In this document: piece after piece, positions 1 through 6,763 of the stretch
Position numbering within the stretch: the first letter of the stretch is position 1
How the letters are laid out: each line of letters begins with the position of its first letter
From: Candidatus Aminicenantota bacterium
Lineage (GTDB): Bacteria > Acidobacteriota > Aminicenantia > Aminicenantales > Aminicenantaceae
Length of the DNA: 13,474 nt
Direction: 5' to 3'
Assembly (NCBI GenBank): GCA_030670375.1
Contig: DAOVBT010000017.1
Location: forward strand, 1 to 13,474
Program-made: the position numbers and the translations under genes
The notes under the pieces: model-generated
What the model was told of the DNA's origin: nothing
Database searches by the model: none
Seen by the model: only the letters and a program-made list of their open reading frames with translations

Positions 1-3000
1 TATCGATTTTTTCCTTTACGTCCGCTTTGAGAGCTTCGATCTGCCGGTTGACTTTTTTTTCAATGTCCTTGACTTCATGTTCTCTCTTGGCGGCGGATTT
101 GAGCTTGAGCTTGGCAATATTCTGTGGCCCCAATTTTTCCAATACGGCTTCGGTTAATTTCGATCCTTTTTTCAGGGAGATGTTGACTATTTTTTGATCC
201 TTAGTCACACTCTCATTTTTCATGATATTTTTGATTCTTCTCCACTTCTCTGTTTCAAGGATGCTGGTCTCATCTTCCAGGTTCCTCTTCATCCTCGTGA
301 TCTCATCGCCTTCGATGGCTTTTGCTCTGGGTCCTTTTTCGATTCCGCGGCGTGAAAAGATCCGCACATCGATCACGGTCCCCTCGATACCTGGAGAACA
401 ATACAAAGATGCATCTTTCACGTCTAGGGCTTTTTCCCCGAATATGGCTTTGAGCAATTTTTCCTCAGGGGAAAGTTGGGTTTCTCCCTTAGGAGCCACC
501 TTGCCTGCCAAGATATCTCCGGATTTGACTTGGGCACCAATCCTGACAATTCCGTTTTCGTCCAAATTCCGGAGGAGGTTTTCAGGAACGTTAGGGATAT
601 CTCTAGTGATTTCTTCAGGCCCCAGTTTGGTATCCCGGGCTTCGAGAGATTCTTCGACGATATGAATGGAGGTAAAAATGTCTTCCTTGATCAATTTCTC
701 ACTGACGATGATGGCATCCTCAAAGTTATATCCTCTCCACGGCATAAAAGCACACAGAACGTTTCGGCCTAGGGCTAACTCACCCAGGTCTGTACAAGAA
801 CTGTCGGCTAAAACCTGTCCCTCTTCCACACGGTCTCCTTTTCTGATGATCGGGCGGTGAGTCAGGCATGTGTTCTGGTTGGTTCTCAAAAACTTTGTCA
901 AGATGTAAAGATCCGTACCCACTTCGTGTTTTTTGGCTTCGTCCTTTTCATCGACCCTTATCAAAATTCTGTCGGCGTCCACGAATTCTACGACTCCTGA
1001 CCGCTTGCAAACGATGACATCTCCCGAACCTTTGGCTACAAGATGTTCAAGGCCGGTGCCTACCAACGGGGCTTCCGGTTTGAGGAGAGGGACGGCCTGT
1101 CTCTGCATGTTCGAACCCATAAGCGCCCTGTTGGTATCATCATGCTCCAAGAAAGGAATGAGTGATGTAGACAGGGATACGAGCTGTTTGGGGGAAACAT
1201 CCAGGTAGTCGATCTGCTCCCTGGGGAACGTCTTAAAGTTACCGGCTTGTCTGGCGCTCACTATCTCATCGATAAAGTTTCCATGTTCATCCACTGGAGC
1301 ATTCGCTTGCGCAATATTATAACGCTCTTCTTCCCAAGCGGTGAGGTAAAAACAATAGGGCTCGGAAACAGGGAGCTGTTTTTTGTCGCCCTTTTTTGCT
1401 TTTGCTGTCTCTTTTTTCAGTTCTCTTTTTTCAACAACTTCTCCCACTTTGAAAGAGCTGTTGCCGGGATGGAGTATTTTAACGTAATCTATAACCTTGC
1501 CGTTTTTAACCTTGCGGTAAGGAGTCTCGATAAATCCGAATTCATTCACGCGGGCATAGCAGCTGAGAGAAGAAATCAGTCCGATGTTGGGTCCTTCTGG
1601 CGTTTCGATCGGGCAGATTCTTCCGTAGTGTGAGCCTTGGATATCCCGAACTTCAAAACCGGCTCTCTCGCGGCTCAACCCCCCAGGACCCAATGCACTC
1701 AGTCTTCTCTTATGAGTGACTTCCGCCAAGCTGTTTATCTGGTCCATGAATTGGGATAGCTGAGAGCTCCCGAAGAACTCCTTTAAAGCGGCTATCACCG
1801 GTTTGGAGTTGATCAGATCTTGGGGCATCGCCGAGGCGAGATCCTGTGCGATCGTCATTTTTTCCTTGATCGTGCGTTCCATCCTGGTAAGACCGATCCG
1901 AAATGCATTCTCGACCAATTCCCCGACAGATCGAACCCGTCTGTTTCCGAGGTGGTCGATATCATCCACTTCCCCCTCTCCCCCTCTTAGGCGAATCAGG
2001 TACTGGATGACTTCGACAAAATCCAAAGGAGTCAGAGTTTTTTCCTCTAAAGACGTATCCATGCCTAGCTTGATGTTCATCTTCAGACGGCCGATTCTTG
2101 AAAAGTTATACTTCTGCGGGTTGAAAAACAGGTTGCGGAAAAGGCCGTGGGCACTCTCGAGCGTATGAGGCTCACCTGGCCTCAGTTTTTTATAGATTTC
2201 ACCCAGTGCTTTGTTGGTATCTGTGCTGTTGTCCTTTTTCAACGTATTAAGGATAAGGTCGGCAGCTTCATTCTCACTGGGGTGAAAAATTTCGAGAGGA
2301 TTTTTTGTTTGGTTCAACTTCTCTAACTTCTCTTCCTCTAATTGTTCGAATTTCTCGAGAACATCGGGAACAGGTGAAACGGAGACGGATCCTTGGAATT
2401 CCTTTTTGGGAAGAATGACTTTGTCTATTTTGTGTTTCTCCAGGACTGCCAGATCTTCTTTCTTGATTTTTTTGCCAGATCGGAAGATCACCTTTTTTGA
2501 AGAAGGATCGATGATGTCTTTACCAACAACCTTCCCGATCAAATTTTCCGAAACTTCCCAATAGATATTCCCATCTTCCGGAATGATCCTGAAAACCTTG
2601 AAAAAAAGGCGCAGGATCTCCGCATCGGAACCAAAACCCAATGCTCTCAGAAATACAGTGGCCAAAAACTTTTTCTTCCGATCAAGTCGGGCATACATGA
2701 TGTTTTTGGAGTCGTATTCGAACTCAACCCAAGCTCCTCTATAAGGAATGATCTTTCCGATGAAAAAACCCTTTGTTTCTCCCGGTCGGTAAAAAACGCC
2801 CGGAGATCTCTGGAGCTGGCTGACAACCACTCTTTCAATCCCATTGAAAATGAATGTTCCTTTATCGGTCATTAGAGGGATATCGCCAAAATACACCTCT
2901 TGCTCCTTGATGTGTTTCAGTCTTTTCACTTTGGTAGTGGCGTCTTTTTCCCATGAGATCAGTCTCACCTTGATCCTGAGAGGTACGGAGAACGTGTATC

Positions 3001-3460
3001 CTTTCTGGAGGCACTCACTCGGTGCGTATTTTAACTTGAGATTCACGTTATCCCCACAGTGATCACATAACGGCACGAGTATCTTTTTCATGGATCCACA
3101 GTAGGGGCAGATCTCCTTCTCGGTCAACTCGACATCAGGGGGTAGAAGCGTGTCACACCCCTCGCATTTCCGCCTGGCATTCTCGACTCCCTTCAATCGC
3201 CCGCATTTGCACTCCCAGTTACCGATAGAATAGTGGATGAAATCCAGCTGAGTTGTTTCTTTGAAATCGGACACAGGGAAAATATCTTTGAATGCCGCTT
3301 GCAGCCCAACATCTTTTCTTTCTTCAGGCAACAAATCCATCTGCAGAAAATCTGCATAGGACTGCTTCTGGATAGCCAGAAGGTCAGGCATTGGAAAGGT
3401 GCTTTTTATCTTAGAAAAATCGAGTCTTTCACGATAAATATGATCGGTTTCTTCTTGCAT
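1..3460 (-). CDS. rpoB: RNA polymerase beta subunit, 5' part (runs off left edge)
   Basis: This is the beta subunit of core RNA polymerase, which forms half of the active-site cleft and the rifampicin pocket. From the ATG at 3458-3460 (GGGAG six bases upstream) 1,153 codons are open without a stop up to the window edge. Visible landmarks are the N-terminal lobe motif EQEVYFGDIPLMTDKGTF (residues about 186-203), the Rif region FFGSSQLSQFMDQ (562-574) with HKRRLSALGPGG (583-594), PIETPEGPNIGL (617-628), and FMPWRGYNFEDAIIVSE (905-921). The C-terminal quarter (GDKMAGRHGNKG region and the beta anchor) lies outside. The frame ends inside a charged, helical segment that matches the position of the beta-i9 insert of E. 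coli. Two other inserts are present: a Cys-rich one at residues 81-141 and a Lys-rich one at about 660-703. Rif-contact residues D573, H583 and S588 (E. coli D516, H526, S531) are of the sensitive type. rplL ends only 20 nt upstream. The identification is certain. Confidence 0.98.
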   Translation of the reverse strand, partial: MQEETDHIYRERLDFSKIKSTFPMPDLLAIQKQSYADFLQMDLLPEERKDVGLQAAFKDIFPVSDFKETTQLDFIHYSIGNWECKCGRLKGVENARRKCEGCDTLLPPDVELTEKEICPYCGSMKKILVPLCDHCGDNVNLKLKYAPSECLQKGYTFSVPLRIKVRLISWEKDATTKVKRLKHIKEQEVYFGDIPLMTDKGTFIFNGIERVVVSQLQRSPGVFYRPGETKGFFIGKIIPYRGAWVEFEYDSKNIMYARLDRKKKFLATVFLRALGFGSDAEILRLFFKVFRIIPEDGNIYWEVSENLIGKVVGKDIIDPSSKKVIFRSGKKIKKEDLAVLEKHKIDKVILPKKEFQGSVSVSPVPDVLEKFEQLEEEKLEKLNQTKNPLEIFHPSENEAADLILNTLKKDNSTDTNKALGEIYKKLRPGEPHTLESAHGLFRNLFFNPQKYNFSRIGRLKMNIKLGMDTSLEEKTLTPLDFVEVIQYLIRLRGGEGEVDDIDHLGNRRVRSVGELVENAFRIGLTRMERTIKEKMTIAQDLASAMPQDLINSKPVIAALKEFFGSSQLSQFMDQINSLAEVTHKRRLSALGPGGLSRERAGFEVRDIQGSHYGRICPIETPEGPNIGLISSLSCYARVNEFGFIETPYRKVKNGKVIDYVKILHPGNSSFKVGEVVEKRELKKETAKAKKGDKKQLPVSEPYCFYLTAWEEERYNIAQANAPVDEHGNFIDEIVSARQAGNFKTFPREQIDYLDVSPKQLVSLSTSLIPFLEHDDTNRALMGSNMQRQAVPLLKPEAPLVGTGLEHLVAKGSGDVIVCKRSGVVEFVDADRILIRVDEKDEAKKHEVGTDLYILTKFLRTNQNTCLTHRPIIRKGDRVEEGQVLADSSCTDLGELALGRNVLCAFMPWRGYNFEDAIIVSEKLIKEDIFTSIHIVEESLEARDTKLGPEEITRDIPNVPENLLRNLDENGIVRIGAQVKSGDILAGKVAPKGETQLSPEEKLLKAIFGEKALDVKDASLYCSPGIEGTVIDVRIFSRRGIEKGPRAKAIEGDEITRMKRNLEDETSILETEKWRRIKNIMKNESVTKDQKIVNISLKKGSKLTEAVLEKLGPQNIAKLKLKSAAKREHEVKDIEKKVNRQIEALKADVKEKID
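3035..3220 (-). other. Cys-rich, zinc-ribbon-like insert within RpoB (residues about 81-142)
   Basis: In E. coli beta a YRLG motif runs almost directly into a conserved EC-x6-TY-x2-PL segment. Here the corresponding YSIG (77-80) and SEC-x4-YTFSVPL (148-161) are separated by about 60 extra residues. These hold four Cys pairs: C84-x-C86, C99-x2-C102, C118-x2-C121 and C132-x2-C135. The first two pairs sit in NWECKCGRLK and KCEGC, with 12 residues between C86 and C99. This matches the C70-x-C72-x12-C85-x2-C88 pattern of the E. coli beta-prime N-terminal zinc-binding domain. The second two pairs (CPYCG, then CDHCG) form an ordinary zinc-ribbon spacing. All eight Cys are seen directly. Binding of two zinc ions is inferred, and no function is known to me. 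Confidence 0.8.
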
Positions 3461-3480
3461 ATTTAGCTCCCTAAGAAAAA

Positions 3481-3927
3481 TTATTGAAGTTCGATTTCCG
3501 CTCCCACTTCTTCGAATTTTTTCTTGATTTCCTCGGCTTCTTCCTTAGGAACATTTTCTTTTACTGCTTTGGGTGCGCTATCCACCAGATCTTTGGCCTC
3601 TTTCAATCCGAGACTCGTTATTTCTCTGACGGTTTTGATAACGTTGATCTTCTTGTCACCCACGCTCTTCAAAACGACGCTGAACTCGGCCTTTTCTTCC
3701 TCTGCCTGAGCCTCTCCCTGCGCGGCAGCTGCACCGGGAACAGCCATGGGCATGGCTGCAGCGGCTGCACTCACTCCGTATCTTTCCTCAAATTCCTTGA
3801 TGTAATCGGCAAGGTCCAGAACGGTGAGGGTATCCAAATGATCAAAAAACTGCTCCTTCGTGAGTTTCGTTTTTTCCTTTTTTTCCTTCATGGTCTCACT
3901 GGCTTCTTTTGTTTGTGCTTTGGGCAT
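3481..3927 (-). CDS. rplL: 50S ribosomal protein L7/L12
   Basis: This is the multicopy stalk protein that binds L10 and recruits the translational GTPases, including the EF-Tu and EF-G encoded upstream in this window. The 148-residue product has the standard plan: an N-terminal dimerisation domain (about 22-52), an Ala/Pro/Gly-rich hinge (about 53-78), and a C-terminal factor-binding domain (79-148) with VVLKSVGDKKINVIKTVRE and GLKEAKDLV. It is longer than the usual 120-130 residues because of a charged 20-residue N-terminal extension. The ATG at 3925-3927 is preceded by GGAGGT with six-base spacing, so the longer start is supported. An internal ATG (Met13) lacks a comparable ribosome-binding site. 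It lies 15 nt after rplJ and 20 nt before rpoB. Confidence 0.97.
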   Translation of the reverse strand: MPKAQTKEASETMKEKKEKTKLTKEQFFDHLDTLTVLDLADYIKEFEERYGVSAAAAAMPMAVPGAAAAQGEAQAEEEKAEFSVVLKSVGDKKINVIKTVREITSLGLKEAKDLVDSAPKAVKENVPKEEAEEIKKKFEEVGAEIELQ

Positions 3928-3942
3928 TTTTTACCTCCAACC

Positions 3943-4461
3943 CTATTTTTTTGATTTAAGTTGACTCAACAACCGGCCTAAGCTTTCCATAGGTGCTTGC
4001 CAAGTCCGCAATAATTTCATTAAAGGATTTGCCATCATATAGGCTAATTTGGCAATGAGATCTTCCCGTGAGGTCAGACCGGCCACATCCTCAAATTGGG
4101 CTTCTGGAAGGAATTGGCCTTCCAGCAAACCCGCCTTAAATTTCAAAACTTTATGTTGTTTCGAAAAATCCCTGAGCATCCGAGCCAACTGCAAAGGATT
4201 TTCGGATGCAAAAGCTATCGCTGTGGGCCCCCTGAAATGTTCTTTTAAATCTTCGGGCAGATCCTCTGTCAGTGCTCTCAGGGCTAATCGATTTTTAACT
4301 ACCTTCATCGGGAAGGAATTTTCATGCAACTGTCTCCTCAACTCCATGGTTTGGGCAACAGGCATGTTGATGAAGTCAAGGAGATAAAAAGAGTCATGTT
4401 TGGCAAAATTCTCGTTGATCTCTTTGACCAAGTTTTCTTTTTTTTCTCTGCTTACATTCAT
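3943..4461 (-). CDS. rplJ: 50S ribosomal protein L10
   Basis: L10 anchors L7/L12 dimers to 23S rRNA at the stalk base, next to L11. The 172-residue protein has the typical N-terminal rRNA-binding domain, with the family motif MKVVKNRLALRA (about 52-63) and FRGPTAIAF (76-84). It ends in a long helix (LGRLLSQLKSKK) that binds L12 dimers. The ATG is preceded by AGGAG with eight-base spacing. Only 11 nt separate it from the rplA stop codon, so there is no room for the L10-binding mRNA leader that controls rplJL in many bacteria. Any autoregulation must use another site. Confidence 0.97.
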   Translation of the reverse strand: MNVSREKKENLVKEINENFAKHDSFYLLDFINMPVAQTMELRRQLHENSFPMKVVKNRLALRALTEDLPEDLKEHFRGPTAIAFASENPLQLARMLRDFSKQHKVLKFKAGLLEGQFLPEAQFEDVAGLTSREDLIAKLAYMMANPLMKLLRTWQAPMESLGRLLSQLKSKK

Positions 4462-4472
4462 CCTTCAATCTC

Positions 4473-5165
4473 CTATCGTTCAAGAACGGTCTCTGATATT
4501 CTTACAGAGGGTCCCATGGTCGATGATACATGGATGTTTCTGACATACTTGCCTTTGGCAGCCGGGGGCTTGGCTTGCAGCACTGCCTGAATAAACGCAT
4601 TGACGTTTTCGACGAGTTTTTCTTCCGAAAAAGAAACTTTGCCGACGGGAGAATGAATGACAGCTGTTTTGTCGACACGAAACTCCACGCGTCCTGATTT
4701 AATTTCGCTAACGGCTCTTTTGATATCAAAAGTGACAGTCCCCGTCTTAGGATTGGGCATCAATCCTTTCGGGCCGAGAATTCGACCAAGCTTCCCTACG
4801 CTCTTCATCATATCAGGAGTGGCGATAACAGAATCAAAATCTGCCCACCCTTTGGCAATTTTTTCCACAAACTCTTCCGATCCCACATGGTCAGCTCCCG
4901 CTTCCTCGGCTTCCTTAATTTTTTCTCCCGATGCGATGACACATATCGTCTTTGTTTTTCCAGTCCCATGAGGCAGCACAATTGTGCCCCTTACCATTTG
5001 ATCGGAATGCTTGGGGTCCACACCTAATCGCAGAGAAATATCCACCGACTCATCGAATTTCACGAAACTCAGTTTTTTGACAAGGCCGATAGCCTCCTCC
5101 AATGAGTATTCTGGTTTTTCTACCAATTCCCTTGATTTTGTGTAATTTTTCCCTCTTTTAGCCAC
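4473..5165 (-). CDS. rplA: 50S ribosomal protein L1
   Basis: L1 forms the mobile L1 stalk that helps release deacylated tRNA, and in many bacteria it represses its own operon. The GTG at 5163-5165 gives 230 residues starting VAKRGKNYTKSRE, which matches the family N-terminus (MAKRGKKY-type) and usual length. GGAG lies seven bases upstream. An in-frame start further upstream would add 19 unconserved residues encoded inside rplK. Family motifs are visible: RGTIVLPHGTGKT, ATPDMM, and GRILGPKGLMPNPKTGTVT. The start overlaps the last codons and stop of rplK by 8 nt, indicating translational coupling. The GTG start is by inference from conservation and the ribosome-binding site. Confidence 0.96.
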   Translation of the reverse strand: MAKRGKNYTKSRELVEKPEYSLEEAIGLVKKLSFVKFDESVDISLRLGVDPKHSDQMVRGTIVLPHGTGKTKTICVIASGEKIKEAEEAGADHVGSEEFVEKIAKGWADFDSVIATPDMMKSVGKLGRILGPKGLMPNPKTGTVTFDIKRAVSEIKSGRVEFRVDKTAVIHSPVGKVSFSEEKLVENVNAFIQAVLQAKPPAAKGKYVRNIHVSSTMGPSVRISETVLER

Positions 5166-5589
5166 TGGCAATCTCCAATCCCATGTTTTTTGCTGTGCCG
5201 ATGATGATTTTTTTCGCTGCATCTATATCGTAGGCATTAAGATCTTGCATTTTTTGTTTTGCGATTTCTTCGATCTGTTTATCTGTGATTTTGCCCACTT
5301 TCTCTTTATTCGGCTCACCGGATCCTTTGGCTATCCCTGCTGCCTTCTTGAGCAGATAAGAGGCCGGAGGGGTTTTCATGATGAAACTAAAAGTCCGGTC
5401 TTTGAAGACAGAGATGACGACAGGAATGATGGTTCCGGCTTCCATTTTGTTTGTCTTGTCGTTGAATTGGCGCACAAAATCCATGATGTTGACATTGTGT
5501 TGCCCCAAAGCAGGACCCACGGGGGGAGCAGGGCTAGCCTGTCCTGCCTCTATTTGAAGCTTAATTTTTGCCGTTACTTCTTTCGCCAT
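5158..5589 (-). CDS. rplK: 50S ribosomal protein L11
   Basis: L11 sits at the base of the stalk in the GTPase-associated centre, contacts EF-G and EF-Tu, and is needed for RelA activation and thiostrepton sensitivity. The product has 143 residues, close to the family norm. The proline-rich N-terminal signature PAPPVGPALGQHNVNI (about 20-35) and the rRNA-binding C-terminal domain (about 70-143) are both present. AGGAG lies six bases before the ATG. It follows nusG by 9 nt and overlaps rplA by 8 nt, so nusG-rplK-rplA are very probably cotranscribed. Confidence 0.98.
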   Translation of the reverse strand: MAKEVTAKIKLQIEAGQASPAPPVGPALGQHNVNIMDFVRQFNDKTNKMEAGTIIPVVISVFKDRTFSFIMKTPPASYLLKKAAGIAKGSGEPNKEKVGKITDKQIEEIAKQKMQDLNAYDIDAAKKIIIGTAKNMGLEIASG

Positions 5590-5598
5590 TTTTTTCTC

Positions 5599-6129
5599 CT
5601 ATATTTTCTCGACCTGCAAAAATTCCAATTCGACAGGGGTTGAACGGCCGAATATCGTCACGAGGACCTTTAACGTATTCCTTTCTTGGTTGACTTCCTC
5701 GACGATTCCGTTGAAGTTGAAAAAAGGGCCATCAATGATTCGCACCGCTTCTCCTTTTTCAAAAGAATGCTTCGGCTTAGGCTTCTCTGAGGTGGTCTCC
5801 ATGTGTTCGACAATTTGGTTAACCTCATCTTTGTTTAGAGGCGTAGGCCGGTTCCCCGAACCCACAAAACCCGTTACTTTGGGCGTTTCCCGAATGATAT
5901 GCCAGTTTTCATCACTCATTTCCATTTCTACCAAAATGTAACCGGGATAAGACCTTTTGGTGGAGACCACTTTTTTTCCACCTTTAATTTCGACAATCCC
6001 TTCGGTAGGGATGATGATCTTTCCGATTTGGTCTTGGATGCTTAATTCTAGCGCTCTTTGCTGGATAGACTCAGCGACAAATTTCTCGAAACCGGAATAC
6101 GTATGGACAACAAACCAATCTTTAGCCAT
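5599..6129 (-). CDS. nusG: Transcription termination/antitermination factor NusG
   Basis: NusG binds the RNA polymerase clamp through its N-terminal NGN domain, and Rho or ribosomal S10 through its C-terminal KOW domain, which couples transcription to translation. The ATG at 6127-6129 gives 176 residues starting MAKDWFVVHTYSGFE, the standard NGN opening. The KOW domain spans about 122-176 and contains GEAVRIIDGPFFNFNG. A TTG seven codons upstream would overlap secE and add unconserved residues, so it was not chosen. A purine-rich GAGAG lies just before the ATG. The gene lies 13 nt after secE, the near-universal arrangement. Confidence 0.97.
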   Translation of the reverse strand: MAKDWFVVHTYSGFEKFVAESIQQRALELSIQDQIGKIIIPTEGIVEIKGGKKVVSTKRSYPGYILVEMEMSDENWHIIRETPKVTGFVGSGNRPTPLNKDEVNQIVEHMETTSEKPKPKHSFEKGEAVRIIDGPFFNFNGIVEEVNQERNTLKVLVTIFGRSTPVELEFLQVEKI

Positions 6130-6142
6130 TTTTTCTCTCAAC

Positions 6143-6355
6143 TTATCCAAAAAAATCTTTAACCTTCGTGATTAACCAAGAAAAAGCAACATCCATGAAG
6201 AACAAATAGAAGCCAAAAAATATAGTTGCCAAAATAACAACGATGGTTGTGCTGTAAACCTCGTTCTTTGAGGGCCATGTCACCTTTTTCAGTTCTGCCC
6301 GGACTTCTCTCAAGAAAGAGATGAATCGCCTATACCTTTTTACTTTTCGACTCAT
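6143..6355 (-). CDS. secE: Preprotein translocase subunit SecE
   Basis: SecE clamps the two halves of SecY in the inner-membrane Sec translocon. The 70-residue product is the short single-span form found outside enterobacteria. It has the conserved amphipathic segment ELKKVTWPSKNE (21-32), followed by one transmembrane helix at about 36-62 and a short tail. The basic N-terminus (SRKVKRYRR) fits an inside orientation. The ATG has AGGAA five bases upstream. The tRNA-Trp gene lies 75 nt before it and nusG starts 13 nt after. Confidence 0.97.
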   Translation of the reverse strand: MSRKVKRYRRFISFLREVRAELKKVTWPSKNEVYSTTIVVILATIFFGFYLFFMDVAFSWLITKVKDFFG

Positions 6356-6430
6356 TTTAGTTCCTTTTTTATACAGAAGTTATGACAGGGATACCTTCCG
6401 TGGCTCTCTGTCAAAGTATTTATGAGCATC

Positions 6431-6506
6431 TGGCAGGTGAGGCAGGACTCGAACCCGCAACCTCCGGTTTTGGAGACCGATGCTCTACCAATTGAGCTAC
6501 TCACCT
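6431..6506 (-). tRNA. trnW: tRNA-Trp, anticodon CCA
   Basis: The minus strand folds into a complete cloverleaf. The acceptor arms AGGTGAG/CTCACCT pair fully. The D-arm is GCTC/GAGC. The anticodon stem TCGGT/ACCGG (one G-U pair) encloses the loop CTCCAAA with anticodon CCA. The T-arm GCGGG/CCTGC encloses TTCGAGT. The discriminator base is G, as expected for tRNA-Trp, and the 3' CCA is encoded in the DNA. It lies between rpmG and secE, a position conserved in many bacteria, so it is probably processed from the operon transcript. Confidence 0.97.
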
Positions 6507-6573
6507 ACTTATCTCTTTTCTCCTCCTTTAATCTCCTCGTTTCTCTCTTATTTTAGTGTTTAATTTTAAACTT

Positions 6574-6723
6574 TTACTTGGTTTCCTTATGCAAGGTGTG
6601 CTTCCGGCAGAACCTGCAATACTTTTTCTGCTGGATCTTTTCCTGCTGTTGTTTTTTATTACGGGTTGTAGTGTAGTTCCGCCGCTTGCATTCTGTGCAA
6701 TAGAGTGTAACGATATCTCTCAT
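6574..6723 (-). CDS. rpmG: 50S ribosomal protein L33
   Basis: This 49-residue protein of the large subunit, near the E site, starts MRDIVTLYCTECKRRNYTTT and ends HTLHKETK, both family hallmarks. The four zinc-binding cysteines are present (C9-x2-C12 and C36-x2-C39), so this is the zinc-containing paralogue type and not the zinc-independent one. The start is the ATG at 6721-6723. The ribosome-binding site is weak (GAGAAGA). It lies 40 nt downstream of tuf and 67 nt upstream of tRNA-Trp. Confidence 0.96.
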   Translation of the reverse strand: MRDIVTLYCTECKRRNYTTTRNKKQQQEKIQQKKYCRFCRKHTLHKETK

Positions 6724-6763
6724 CTTCTTCTCGCTTAGTTAAAGTGTTCGATTTATGGTCAGG

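Noticed and set aside
6383..6414. TTGACA and the inverted repeat TGACAG/CTGTCA between tRNA-Trp and secE
   Set aside because: The only -10 candidate (TATCCC) is poor and has a 15-bp spacer. The 6-bp arms are 19 nt apart, which is within chance. It may be a processing hairpin but is not supported enough to list.
6360..6506. Open frame starting at a GTG in the tRNA-Trp gene, preceded by AGGAGG, running to the secE start
   Set aside because: It reads through the tRNA cloverleaf, and its peptide is just translated tRNA. The frame is a coincidence of a purine-rich stretch.
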